NCBI RefSeq assembly: GCF_018361265.1
Contig: NZ_JAFLNH010000001.1
Span: 1,240,001-1,304,000 of the forward strand
Direction of reading: 5' to 3'
Length of the DNA stretch: 64,000 nt
DNA from: Mycobacterium sp. SM1
Lineage (GTDB): Bacteria > Actinomycetota > Actinomycetes > Mycobacteriales > Mycobacteriaceae
Positions 21,766-29,751 of the stretch are shown here, one piece after another (the stretch's first letter is position 1; every line of letters starts with the position of its first letter). The position numbers and the translations under genes are program-made. Under the pieces are notes generated by a model. It was not told where the DNA came from and made no database searches. It saw nothing but the letters and a program-made list of their open reading frames with translations.

Positions 21766-24243
21766 ATGTCCAGCGCCGACGTTGTCGTCCCGATGAGCGC
21801 GGCCCTGGCCATTGCCGTGCTGGCGTGGTTTTTCTTCGCTCCGCGCCGCGGCCGCGCCGCCGCGGTCACCGACGGGGTGCAGCGTGTCCACATCACCGTG
21901 CTGGGTGGCTACAGCCCCAATGTCGTCGAGGTCCGTCAGGGCGTTCCGGTGGAAATCGAGTTCGACCGAAAGGAAAGCGGGGACTGCACGTCCCGGGTGG
22001 TTTTTCCGGACCTGCAGTTATCGGCGGCCCTACCGGCGCGCCAGCGCACGCGGGTACGGTTCACCCCTCCACGGGCGGGGTCGTTCGAATTTGCGTGCGG
22101 CATGAACATGACTCACGGCACGCTCGTCGTCGCCCCCAACGGCGCGGCCACCTCGCCACCCGAACGAGAGCAGCACATCATCCCTGGCGTGCGGCCGGCG
22201 TCAGCGGAGATCGCCGCCGAGCCGGGCGCGGCCGAGACCGAAGCCGCCGAGACCGCGGAACGGCGGGCCGAGATCACCGACCTGACACGCCGGGTGCTGA
22301 TCGGTGCGCTGCTCACCATTCCGGTGCTGTACGCGGTGATGGCCCAACCACTGGGCGGTCGCTGGGTGCCCGCCGTGCTGCTCAACCACTGGCTGCAGCT
22401 GGCGCTGATCACGCCGGTGATGGTCTACGTGGGTTGGCCGATCCATCGCAGCGGCTGGCTCGCTTTGGCTCATCGCAGCGCGGATATGAACAGCCTGATC
22501 ACCCTGGGCACCGTCGCGGCCTACGGCTACAGCCTGCTGGTGACGGTCGCCGCTTCGGCCCTGCCCGCCGGACTACGCAATGTGTATTTCGAAGCCGTCG
22601 GGGCGATCCTCACCTTGATCATGGCGGGCCGGCTACTGGAAGCCCGGGCCAAGGCCGGCACCGGTGAAGCCATTCGCGCCCTGCTGGGCCTGCAGGCACG
22701 CACGGCCCGCGTCGTGCGCCGGGGCGCCGAAACCGAGGTCCCCGTCGACGAGGTCGTGGTCGGCGACGAGATCCACATCCGCCCCGGCGAGAAAATCCCG
22801 GTCGACGCCATCGTGTTGTCCGGTCAGTCCGCGGTGGATGAATCCATGGTGACCGGCGAACCGATGCCCGTCATCAAACACGCCGGCGACACCGTCATCG
22901 GCGCGACCGTCAACACCACCGGCTCGTTGCGGGTACGCGCGGGCAAGGTGGGCGCGGACACCCTGCTGGCGCAGATCATTCGCATGGTCCAGCAGGCTCA
23001 GGCGTCGCGGGCGCCGATCCAGCGGCTGGCCGACGCGGTCTCGGCGTATTTCGTGCCGGCGGTGATCGCCATCGCTATCGCCACTTTCGCGATCTGGTTC
23101 GTCGCCGGCCCGGCACCCGCGTTGACGCCGGCGCTGGTGTCGTCGGTTGCGGTGCTGATCATCGCCTGCCCGTGCGCGCTGGGCCTGGCCACCCCGCTGT
23201 CGATCATGGTCGGCACCGGAAAGGGTGCGCGCGCAGGCATTCTGATCCGCTCGGCACAAGCTCTGGAAACCGCGCACCGGCTCGACACCATCGTGCTGGA
23301 CAAGACCGGCACCATCACCGCCGGCAAACCGGTGCTCACCGGGGTGCACGCGAACGGGACGCTGCCGGAGAACGAGCTTCTAGCGCTGGTCGCCGGGGCC
23401 GAAGCCGACAGCGAGCATCCGCTGGCCGCCGCCGTGGTCGCCGGGGCCCGCAGCCGCGGCATCGGTGTTCCTGCGGCCACCGACTTCGACTCGATCACCG
23501 GCAAGGGAGTCCGGGCCGCGGTCGCGGGCCACACCATGCTCGTGGGGACCGTGGCACTGTTGGCCGACAACGGCATCGACACCGAGGAACTCGAGCGAAT
23601 CGGCGTCGACCTCGCGAGCACGGGCAAAACCCCGATCCTCGCCGCTGCCGACGATCAACCGGCCGGGGTGCTCGCCGTTGCCGACACCGTCAAGGACGAC
23701 TCGGCCGCGGCGATCGCCGCCCTGCGCAAGCTGGGCCTGCGGGTCGTGATGATCACCGGGGACAACGCCCGCACCGCCGCGGCGATAGCCCGCCAGGTCG
23801 GCGTCGAGGGGGTGCTCGCCGAGGTTCTGCCCGAGCACAAAGCGGGCGCGATCCGCCGGCTGCAAGCCGAGGGACGCCGGGTCGGCATGGTGGGCGACGG
23901 CATCAACGACGCACCTGCCCTCGCCCAAGCCGATGTCGGGTTTGCCATCGGGACCGGCACCGACGTCGCCATCGAAGCCGCCGACATCACGCTGATCTCC
24001 GGGTCGCTGGCCGGGGTGGTCACCGCGATCCGGCTCTCCCGCGCCACCATGCGCAATATCCGGCAGAACCTGTTTTTTGCCCTGATCTACAACGCCATCG
24101 GCATCCCCGTTGCGGCCGGGGCGCTGTACCCCCTGCTGGGGCTGCGGCTCTCACCGATGATCGCGGCCGCCGCGATGGCCCTGTCCTCGCTGTCGGTGGT
24201 CGGCAACGCCAACCGCCTGCACCGCTATCATAGCGAACCGTAA
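21766..24243 (+). CDS. Cupredoxin-fused P1B-type copper-exporting ATPase
   Basis: An 825-residue fusion. An N-terminal hydrophobic helix (about residues 10-27) precedes a cupredoxin-like domain to about residue 125, with candidate copper ligands in [14 protein letters not shown] and an earlier Cys in SGDCTS. A full P1B ATPase follows: MVTGEP actuator, CPC in [16 protein letters not shown] phosphorylation site, SEHPLAA and GDGINDAP. The last helices carry YNAIGIP and [14 protein letters not shown], as in P1B-1 Cu(I) pumps. It would export Cu(I) from the cytoplasm. ATG 21766 follows GAGGAGG and gives MSSADVVVP. No CxxC heavy-metal domain is present; the cupredoxin appears to replace it. The operator upstream suggests copper-responsive derepression. 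Confidence 0.9.
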   Translation: MSSADVVVPMSAALAIAVLAWFFFAPRRGRAAAVTDGVQRVHITVLGGYSPNVVEVRQGVPVEIEFDRKESGDCTSRVVFPDLQLSAALPARQRTRVRFTPPRAGSFEFACGMNMTHGTLVVAPNGAATSPPEREQHIIPGVRPASAEIAAEPGAAETEAAETAERRAEITDLTRRVLIGALLTIPVLYAVMAQPLGGRWVPAVLLNHWLQLALITPVMVYVGWPIHRSGWLALAHRSADMNSLITLGTVAAYGYSLLVTVAASALPAGLRNVYFEAVGAILTLIMAGRLLEARAKAGTGEAIRALLGLQARTARVVRRGAETEVPVDEVVVGDEIHIRPGEKIPVDAIVLSGQSAVDESMVTGEPMPVIKHAGDTVIGATVNTTGSLRVRAGKVGADTLLAQIIRMVQQAQASRAPIQRLADAVSAYFVPAVIAIAIATFAIWFVAGPAPALTPALVSSVAVLIIACPCALGLATPLSIMVGTGKGARAGILIRSAQALETAHRLDTIVLDKTGTITAGKPVLTGVHANGTLPENELLALVAGAEADSEHPLAAAVVAGARSRGIGVPAATDFDSITGKGVRAAVAGHTMLVGTVALLADNGIDTEELERIGVDLASTGKTPILAAADDQPAGVLAVADTVKDDSAAAIAALRKLGLRVVMITGDNARTAAAIARQVGVEGVLAEVLPEHKAGAIRRLQAEGRRVGMVGDGINDAPALAQADVGFAIGTGTDVAIEAADITLISGSLAGVVTAIRLSRATMRNIRQNLFFALIYNAIGIPVAAGALYPLLGLRLSPMIAAAAMALSSLSVVGNANRLHRYHSEP

Positions 24244-24435
24244 CCCGCGGCCGCGCCGTCGATGATAGCGCCGTGGGTGAAAACGCCTGGCGCCCAAAGT
24301 GAGTCAATCGCTTATCGGGAGTAAGGCATTGGCGTTTTTGGTGATTGCGCCGGGCCGGCACCAGCCCGGCACCTCTCGGCACTCATCGTTGGTGGGCGCC
24401 ACGCCGGCGGCCTCCGGTGACGCACATCGCTTCAC

Positions 24436-24463
24436 CTACCCCCGTAGGGTAGCTAGCTATAGT
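24436..24463 (+). promoter_or_regulatory. RicR/CsoR-type operator and leaderless promoter
   Basis: CTACCC-CCGTA-GGGTAG (24436-24452) is a perfect 6-5-6 palindrome. A TATAGT -10 hexamer at 24458-24463 places the expected transcription start on the A of the ATG at 24470. The operator sits between the -35 and -10 regions, the right place for repression. Confidence 0.75.
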
Positions 24464-24469
24464 GGTTAC

Positions 24470-24667
24470 ATGCCGCCCACCGTGACTCGAGGTTCCGCCG
24501 TCTCGGGGCACCCATGCCCGGAGATGCCGGGGCGGCGACCGACGATCTGCCACCCGGGCGCCATCGCGACGGCCGCGGCCGGGATCGGCGACGCCGACAA
24601 CCACAAACGCGTCGGTGGGCGACGGGAATGTCGCCCCTCAGCAGGAAGGCAGGGTCCAGCCCGATGA
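24470..24667 (+). CDS. Leaderless 65-residue upstream ORF coupled to the repressor gene
   Basis: The ORF begins seven bases after a TATAGT -10 element, so its mRNA probably has no leader, which is common in mycobacteria. It ends in an ATGA overlap with the repressor start (TGA 24665-24667, ATG 24664). The predicted peptide starts MPPTVTRGSAVSGHPCPEMP and has three cysteines (HPCPEM, TICHPG, RECRPS). I know no homologue. It may be a translated leader that couples or tunes repressor synthesis; it could also be chance read-through of a GC-rich leader. Confidence 0.5.
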   Translation: MPPTVTRGSAVSGHPCPEMPGRRPTICHPGAIATAAAGIGDADNHKRVGGRRECRPSAGRQGPAR

Positions 24668-24978
24668 CGAAGACGCTGGAGCACCAGGGGCACGCCACCT
24701 ACGGATATGTCGCGCACAAGGACAGCTACGCTAAGCGGCTGAGCAAAATCGAGGGTCAGGTCCGCGGCATCGCGAAGATGATCGAAGAAGACAAGTACTG
24801 CATCGACGTTCTCACCCAGATCAGCGCCGCCAGCAGCGCGTTACGGTCGGTGGCGTTAAACCTGCTCGACGAGCACCTTGATCACTGCGTGAGCCACGCG
24901 CTCGCCGAAGGCGGCAAGGAGGCCGAGGTGAAGCTCGCCGAGGCCTCGGCGGCTATCGCACGTCTGGTGCGCTCCTGA
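24664..24978 (+). CDS. CsoR/RicR-family copper-sensing repressor
   Basis: A 104-residue all-helical DUF156 repressor. It has the family opening KRLSKIEGQVRGIAKMIEED and the Cu(I) ligand set Cys-His-Cys: Cys in DKYCIDVL, then His and Cys in LLDEHLDHCV. Copper binding releases these repressors from GC-rich TACCC/GGGTA palindromes. The extra N-terminal segment HQGHATYGYVAHKDSY resembles RicR more than CsoR. An AAGGCAGGG-like site precedes ATG 24664. It probably regulates itself, the cupredoxin-ATPase and the metallothionein-like gene through the three matching operators. Confidence 0.92.
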   Translation: MTKTLEHQGHATYGYVAHKDSYAKRLSKIEGQVRGIAKMIEEDKYCIDVLTQISAASSALRSVALNLLDEHLDHCVSHALAEGGKEAEVKLAEASAAIARLVRS

Positions 24979-25102
24979 CCGCTGCCGCCCACCGAGCCGA
25001 CACAGGTGAGCACTCGTCGCGAAAACCCGCCAGCGGCGAGGACGGGCGGCCGACGGGTCAACGCGTGGACGGGGGTATCGAACGCGTGGACGGTGCTATC
25101 GG

Positions 25103-25131
25103 TTGACGTATATACCCTACCCGGGTATCGT
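25103..25131 (+). promoter_or_regulatory. RicR/CsoR-type operator with promoter for the metallothionein-like gene
   Basis: ATACCC-TACCC-GGGTAT (25112-25128), a perfect 6-5-6 palindrome, lies between a TTGACG -35 (25103-25108) and a TATCGT -10 (25126-25131) spaced 17 bases. Layout matches the other two copper operators in this island and the general shape of RicR sites in mycobacteria. Confidence 0.8.
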
Positions 25132-25179
25132 AACTATCCGGTGCTGGGTTGGTGAGCACCTTGACAGGAAGGATGACGG

Positions 25180-25296
25180 ATGAAAGAGACCGGGAGCTGT
25201 CACTGTAAATCTACTGGCTGCCAGTGCGCCGACCACGCGTGCACCCAGGCACCCGGCTGCAAGTGCGGTCATGCCGAGTGCCGGTGCGGCGACTGA
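25180..25296 (+). CDS. Metallothionein-like cysteine-rich small protein
   Basis: A 38-residue peptide with nine cysteines, mostly as Cys-x-Cys: SCHCKS, GCQCAD, HACTQ, GCKCGH, ECRCGD. Three histidines add further ligands. It has an AGGAAGGA ribosome-binding site, its own operator and promoter, and a strong terminator nine bases after the stop, so it is a complete transcription unit. It would bind Cu(I) in the cytoplasm, as MymT does in M. tuberculosis, but its spacing of cysteines differs from MymT, so homology is uncertain and the symbol is withheld. It is too short for usual gene-calling thresholds. Confidence 0.85.
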   Translation: MKETGSCHCKSTGCQCADHACTQAPGCKCGHAECRCGD

Positions 25297-25304
25297 CCCC
25301 CTCA

Positions 25305-25343
25305 AGCCAGGGCCTCGATTCGCATCGAGGCCCTGGCTTTTTC
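25305..25343 (+). terminator. Intrinsic terminator after the metallothionein-like gene
   Basis: A 15-bp perfect stem (AGCCAGGGCCTCGAT with its complement) around a TCGC loop, followed by a run of T. This is a textbook Rho-independent terminator and closes the short copper-responsive unit. Confidence 0.92.
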
Positions 25344-25580
25344 GGCTTTTTCGCGGCGTGGCCCACGGCAGCCCAAACGGTTGCGCCGATACCGCCCGCG
25401 GGGGCCGTCAGAAGAAGGGACCGCCGCCCGATACTCCCCGCCCGATATGCGCCGTCCGCCAAAGACATGCGGTTACACAGCGGGCTGCACTCGTGTGCAC
25501 GAAAATATTCGACAGGGGTTGTCAACTGTTGCGGCGTGGGTGGTCGGTAGTTGTCGGTGGTGTGCTGTAGGAACAGGGGT

Positions 25581-26171
25581 ATGAATCTTGCGGTGTGGGC
25601 TGAGCGCAACGGTGTTGCGCGGGTGGCCGCGTATCGCTGGTTTAGCGCCGGGCTGCTGCCGGTGCCCGCCCGGCGAGTGGGTCGGCTGAATCTGGTGGGT
25701 GAGCCGACCGGCGAGGCTGGCCGAAGATCACGCACGACCGTGTACGCGCGCGGCTCCTGGGCTGATCAGAAGGCTGATTGGGATCGGCAGGTGGCGCGGG
25801 TGACCGCGCGGGCCACGGCAAAACAGATCCCGGTCGACACGGTGGTGACCGGGGTTGGTTTCGCGCTCAACGGGCACCGCCGGAAGTTTCTCGCCGTACT
25901 GGGTGACCCGACGGTGAGTCGGATCGTGGTCGAGCGCCGGGATCGGTTCTGCCGGTTCGGCTCGGAGTACGTGCAGGCGGCGCTGGGCGCCCAGGGCCGT
26001 GAGCTGGTGGTGGTCGATTCCGCTGAAGTCGATGACGACCCGGTGGGCGATATGAGCGAGATCCTCACCAGTATGTGCGCTCGGTTGTATGGCAAACGCG
26101 CTGCGCAGAACAGGGCCAAGCGTGCGCTTGCTGCTGCGGCAGCGGCGTCCGACGAGGTGGAGGTGGCCTGA
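25581..26171 (+). CDS. tnpA: IS607-type serine recombinase (TnpA)
   Basis: A 196-residue small serine recombinase with the IS607 layout: an N-terminal MerR-like helix-turn-helix (MNLAVWAERNGVARVAAYRW) before the catalytic domain. The catalytic motif reads VYARGSWADQKADWDRQ; the Arg and Ser are retained but neighbouring positions (normally VSSxDQ) are changed, which may weaken activity. The stretch ALNGHRRKFLAVLGDP and the C-terminal MSEILTSMCARLYGKRAA are typical. It cuts and joins DNA through a phosphoserine intermediate. It is followed two bases after the stop by tnpB. Confidence 0.92.
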   Translation: MNLAVWAERNGVARVAAYRWFSAGLLPVPARRVGRLNLVGEPTGEAGRRSRTTVYARGSWADQKADWDRQVARVTARATAKQIPVDTVVTGVGFALNGHRRKFLAVLGDPTVSRIVVERRDRFCRFGSEYVQAALGAQGRELVVVDSAEVDDDPVGDMSEILTSMCARLYGKRAAQNRAKRALAAAAAASDEVEVA

Positions 26172-26172
26172 G

Positions 26173-27552
26173 ATGCCGCGTTTCGAGGTGCCCGACGGCT
26201 GGTGTGTGCAGGCGTTGTGTTTCACCCTGGACCCGAACGGGGGCCAGGCCCGCGCGCTGGCGCGCCATTTCGGGGCCCGCCGCAAGGCCTACAACTGGGC
26301 CGTCGCCACGCTGAAAGCCGATATCCGGGCGTGGCACGCCGCCGGTGTCAAGACCGCGAAGCCCTCGCTGCCGGTGCTGCGGAAACGCTGGAATCAGGTC
26401 AAAGACGAGGTGTGCGTCAACGCCGAGACGGGCCAGCCGTGGTGGAGTGAGTGCTCCAAAGAGGCCTACGCGGGCGGGATCGCCGCCGCGGTGGACGCCT
26501 ACTGGAACTGGCAGAGCTCCCGATCGGGCAAACGCGACGGCAAGCCGATGGGCTTCCCCCGGTTGAAGAAGAAAAGACGCGACGCCGACCGCGTGACATT
26601 CACCACCGGGGTGATGCGCGTCGAACCCGACCGCCGGCATGTCGCCTTGCCGGTGATCGGCACCGTCCGCACCCATGAGAGCACCCGCCGCATCGAGCGA
26701 CTCATCGCCAAGGGCCGCGCGCGGGTGCTGGCGATCAGCGTGCGGCGCGACGGCGCCCGACTCGACGCGAGCGTGCGGGTGCTGGTGCAGCGGCCGATTC
26801 AGCCCGGCGTGGCGCTGCCCGAGTCGCGGGTCGGTGTCGACGTCGGGGTGCGCCGGCTGGCGAGCGTGGCCACCGCCGGCGGCGGCGTGATCGAACAGGT
26901 GGCTAACCCGCGCCCGCTTGAGGCGGCGCTGCGCGAATTACGGCGGGTGTCGCGGGCCCGTTCACGCTGTGTGAAAGGCTCCCGCCGGTATCGGGAGCGC
27001 ACCACGCAGATGTCTCGGCTGTATCGCCGGGTCAACGATGCCCGCACCCATCACCTGCACGCTCTGACAACACGATTGGCCAAAACCCACGGCCGGGTCG
27101 TGCTGGAGGGATTAGACGCCGCCGGGATGCTGCGGCAAAAGGGCCTGCCGGGGGCTCGCGCCCGGCGGCGGGGACTCTCCGATGCCGCCCTGGGCACCCC
27201 GCGGCGGCACCTGGCCTACAAAACGGGCTGGTACGGGTCACGGCTGGTGGTCGCTGACCGCTGGTTCCCGTCGTCGAAAAAATGCCATGCCTGCGGGCAT
27301 GTCCAGGACATCGGATGGGACGAAAAGTGGCAATGTGCCACGTGTTTGGCGGTCCATCAGCGCGATGACAACGCCGCGATCAACCTCGCGCGCTACGAGG
27401 AAACCATTAGCGTCGTCGGCCCAGTTGGGGCCGCCGTCAAGCGTGGAGCCGACCGTAAGACCCGGCCTGGCCGGGCAGGTGGCCGTGAAGCGCGGAAGGG
27501 ACGCGGCCGCAAGGCCGCCGAACAACCCCGAGACGGGGTGCAAGTCGCGTGA
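26173..27552 (+). CDS. tnpB: TnpB, RNA-guided nuclease of IS607
   Basis: A 459-residue TnpB with an intact RuvC active site by eye: Asp in GVDVGVRRLA, Glu in VVLEGLD and Asp in RDDNAAINLA. The Cys4 zinc ribbon (CHACG ... CATC) lies between the second and third motifs. TnpB proteins are guided by an omega-RNA transcribed from the element's 3-prime end and cut the empty donor site, helping retention. The omega-RNA would overlap the end of this gene and the right end near 27552-27590. Start ATG 26173 is two bases after the tnpA stop. The protein ends in an Arg/Gly/Lys-rich tail. Confidence 0.93.
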   Translation: MPRFEVPDGWCVQALCFTLDPNGGQARALARHFGARRKAYNWAVATLKADIRAWHAAGVKTAKPSLPVLRKRWNQVKDEVCVNAETGQPWWSECSKEAYAGGIAAAVDAYWNWQSSRSGKRDGKPMGFPRLKKKRRDADRVTFTTGVMRVEPDRRHVALPVIGTVRTHESTRRIERLIAKGRARVLAISVRRDGARLDASVRVLVQRPIQPGVALPESRVGVDVGVRRLASVATAGGGVIEQVANPRPLEAALRELRRVSRARSRCVKGSRRYRERTTQMSRLYRRVNDARTHHLHALTTRLAKTHGRVVLEGLDAAGMLRQKGLPGARARRRGLSDAALGTPRRHLAYKTGWYGSRLVVADRWFPSSKKCHACGHVQDIGWDEKWQCATCLAVHQRDDNAAINLARYEETISVVGPVGAAVKRGADRKTRPGRAGGREARKGRGRKAAEQPRDGVQVA

Positions 27553-27596
27553 CCACTAAAGATCACTCACTTGCAACGGTATGAAAGGATGCGCCG

Positions 27597-27863
27597 ATGA
27601 TGTATGACGGGGACGGCTGGATGTGGGATGGTGGCGGCTGGGGAGGCTGGATCGTGATGGCCATCGTCATGGTGTTGTTCTTGACGGCGGTGATCGCCGC
27701 CGTTGCTCTCGCGATCCGTTATTTGGGGAGTTCACCTCCCTCCGAACAGCCCGGCTACGGGCTCTCACGCGCGGAGGAGGTGCTCGCCGAACGCTTCGCT
27801 CGCGGTGAGGTCGACGAAGAAGAATACCGGCGGCGCATGGCGGCGCTTCGCGAACACCGCTAA
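27597..27863 (+). CDS. Small SHOCT-domain membrane protein
   Basis: An 88-residue protein: a Gly/Trp/Asp-rich N-terminus (MMYDGDGWMWDGGGWGGW), one transmembrane helix (about residues 19-43), then a C-terminal SHOCT motif (AEEVLAERFARGEVDEEEYR). SHOCT proteins with a single helix are frequent beside metal ATPases in actinobacteria; function is unknown. An AAAGGA site precedes the ATG. The IS607 element directly upstream probably separated it from its former promoter in the copper island. Confidence 0.8.
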   Translation: MMYDGDGWMWDGGGWGGWIVMAIVMVLFLTAVIAAVALAIRYLGSSPPSEQPGYGLSRAEEVLAERFARGEVDEEEYRRRMAALREHR

Positions 27864-27973
27864 GCGCGAGGCACTACCACCACCGCCGACCGACCTAAGT
27901 TTCGCTATCGCCTCGCCGGTGGGACAAGTCAGGGACGGGCAGGCCTACACACGATGCGGAAGGGGTGAACGTC

Positions 27974-28726
27974 ATGCTCAGAGCAGCCAGGTCGCTAGTC
28001 GTCCCCGCAGGGATCATCGCGATGGCCGTGGCGCTATCAACCGGGCCAAGCTCGGCGGCCGTTGCGACCCCCAACGCGGTTCCCGGCGTTGCCTCGATTC
28101 AGCCAGCGGGCGGCGAGGTGGTTGGTGTCGCGCATCCGGTCATCGTCACCTTCAGTCGTAAAGTCACCGATCGCACCGCCGCCGAACGGACCATCAAGAT
28201 CATTTCTCCCAGCGTGCCCGGGCGCTTCACCTGGATGGCCGATAATGCCGTGCAATGGGCTCCGGTGGGATACTGGCCCGCCCATACGAAGGTGACCGTG
28301 CGGGTGCACGGCTTCTCCACCGGCTTCGAAACCGGCGACGTGGTGAAGGCCGTTGCCAGCATCTCTGCGCACACGTTCACCGTCAGCATCAACGACGAGG
28401 TCGTCCGCACAATGCCGGCATCGATGGGCAAGCCCAGTCGTCCTACGCCGGTCGGTCATTTCAGCGCGTTGTCCAAAGAGCGGACCGTCACGTTCGATTC
28501 GCGAACCATCGGCATCCCGCTCAGTTCTCCTGAGGGCTACCTGATCCAGGGTCAGTACGCCGTCCGGGTCACCTGGAGCGGCGTGTACGTGCACTCGGCC
28601 CCGTGGTCGGTGGACTCGCAGGGCTACGCGAACGTCAGTCACGGCTGCATCAATCTCAGCCCGGACAACGCCGCCTGGTATTTCGACGCCGTGCATGTCG
28701 GTGATCCGATCATCGTGGAGAGCTAG
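27974..28726 (+). CDS. L,D-transpeptidase with Ig-like domain
   Basis: A protein of about 250 residues: signal sequence (RSLVVPAGIIAMAVALSTG, cleaved near SSAA), an Ig-like domain (about residues 40-125) and a YkuD catalytic domain with SHGCINLSPDNAAWYF, the Cys being the nucleophile. Such enzymes form 3-3 crosslinks in mycobacterial peptidoglycan and are inhibited by carbapenems. ATG 27974 is preferred because GAAGGGG lies 9-10 bases upstream; an in-frame GTG at 27965 overlaps that site. It is shorter than LdtMt2 and lacks an evident second Ig-like domain. The next gene starts ten bases downstream. Confidence 0.9.
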   Translation: MLRAARSLVVPAGIIAMAVALSTGPSSAAVATPNAVPGVASIQPAGGEVVGVAHPVIVTFSRKVTDRTAAERTIKIISPSVPGRFTWMADNAVQWAPVGYWPAHTKVTVRVHGFSTGFETGDVVKAVASISAHTFTVSINDEVVRTMPASMGKPSRPTPVGHFSALSKERTVTFDSRTIGIPLSSPEGYLIQGQYAVRVTWSGVYVHSAPWSVDSQGYANVSHGCINLSPDNAAWYFDAVHVGDPIIVES

Positions 28727-28736
28727 GAGCCACGAG

Positions 28737-29700
28737 TTGGGCGATGGCCGCGAACCACTTGAGTCGGGAAAAGCACGCGCGGTACGTTTCGACCGCTACG
28801 GGGGGCGTGATGTGTTGTACGTGACCGACATTGACATGCCGTCGCCTGACCCCGGCGAAGTGCTCGTCGAGGTTCGTGCCGCCGGGATCAACCCGGGCGA
28901 GGCTGCTATCCGCGTCGGCGTGCTGCACGAGATGTTCCCGATTACGTTTCCGTCCGGCGAGGGCATTGACCTCGCCGGCGTGGTGACCGCGGTCGGGCCT
29001 GAAGTGACCGAGTTCTCGGTCGGCGACGAGGTCATGGGGTTCAGCTTGCGCCGATCCAGCCACGCCACCCACACCGTCGTTCCAGTCGGCCAGCTGATCC
29101 GCAAGTCTCCCCAGTTGAGTTGGGAAGTCGCGGGCTCGCTCTACGTCGTCGGCGTGACCGCATACGCCGCCGTGGCGGGCGGTGTCGCCGCAACCGGGCG
29201 AGACGGTAGCAGTCTCGGCGGCCGCGGGCGGGGTCGGCAGCCTTGTGGTCCAATTGCTGGTCCGCCACAAGGCGCGGGTGCTCGGTATCGCATCGGAGCG
29301 CAACTTCGATTGGTTGCGAGCCCACGGTGTCACCCCGGTGCCCTACGGTGACGGGCTGGCCACGCGACTGAGGGAGGCCGCGCCCAACGGAATCGACGCT
29401 TTCATCGACTTGTTCGGCCCCCAGTACGTGCAGCTCGCCGTGGACCTCGGCGTGGCGCCCGAGCGGATCAACACCATCATCGCGTTTCAGAAAGCTGCAG
29501 AAGTCGGCGCCAAGACCGAAGGCAGGGCCGAAGCGTCAACCCCGCAGGTGCTGGGTGAAATGGCCGAGCTGGTCGCCAGCGGTGCCATTGATTTCGACGT
29601 CGCCGCAACCTACTCCCTCGACCGGGTCGCGGACGCTTTCGAACAACTCGAAAAGCGGCACACCCACGGCACAATCGTTCTGCTACCGCAAGCGTGGTAG
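28737..29700 (+). pseudogene. Frameshifted quinone-oxidoreductase/MDR-family gene
   Basis: Two overlapping frames together encode one medium-chain dehydrogenase/reductase. The N-terminal half (GRDVLYVTDIDMPSPDPGEV to about VGVTAYAAV) and the C-terminal half (PGETVAVSAAAGGVGSLVVQ onward, the NADPH-binding Rossmann motif) switch frame near 29165-29190. A single-base change there would restore about 320 residues. TTG 28737 with an AGGAG site seven bases upstream is the likely start, coupled to the L,D-transpeptidase. The stop codon TAG (29698-29700) is partly supplied by the transposon: the last G is the transposon's first base. It may be a true pseudogene or a sequence error. Confidence 0.75.
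29695..29699. repeat. Left target-site duplication TGGTA
   Basis: TGGTA immediately precedes the left inverted repeat and is repeated exactly at 41018-41022 after the right one. A 5-bp duplication is the Tn3-family signature. Confidence 0.93.
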
Positions 29701-29737
29701 GGGTCGGCTTAGTAACGGAACGAATTTGGTTGTTTTG
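29700..29737 (+). repeat. Left terminal inverted repeat (IRL) of the transposon
   Basis: A 38-bp Tn3-type end beginning GGGGTC and containing GGAACGAA, as in many Tn3-family ends. It differs from the right end only at positions 8, 27 and 38. Confidence 0.93.
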
Positions 29738-29751
29738 TGATCTCGCTATGG

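Larger units (their letters stand above)
25581..27552 (+). mobile_element. IS607-family insertion element (serine recombinase + TnpB)
   Basis: The two-gene tnpA-tnpB arrangement defines the family; related elements in M. tuberculosis include IS1535-type copies. IS607 elements lack terminal inverted repeats and target duplications, so I cannot fix the ends: the left end lies between the terminator at 25343 and 25581, the right end between 27552 and about 27590. It separates the metallothionein-like gene from the SHOCT gene. Confidence 0.85.

Noticed and set aside
21511..21896. Minus-strand ORFs between the PE gene and the copper ATPase
   Set aside because: They cross the copper operator and the ATPase start and lack ribosome-binding sites and homology.
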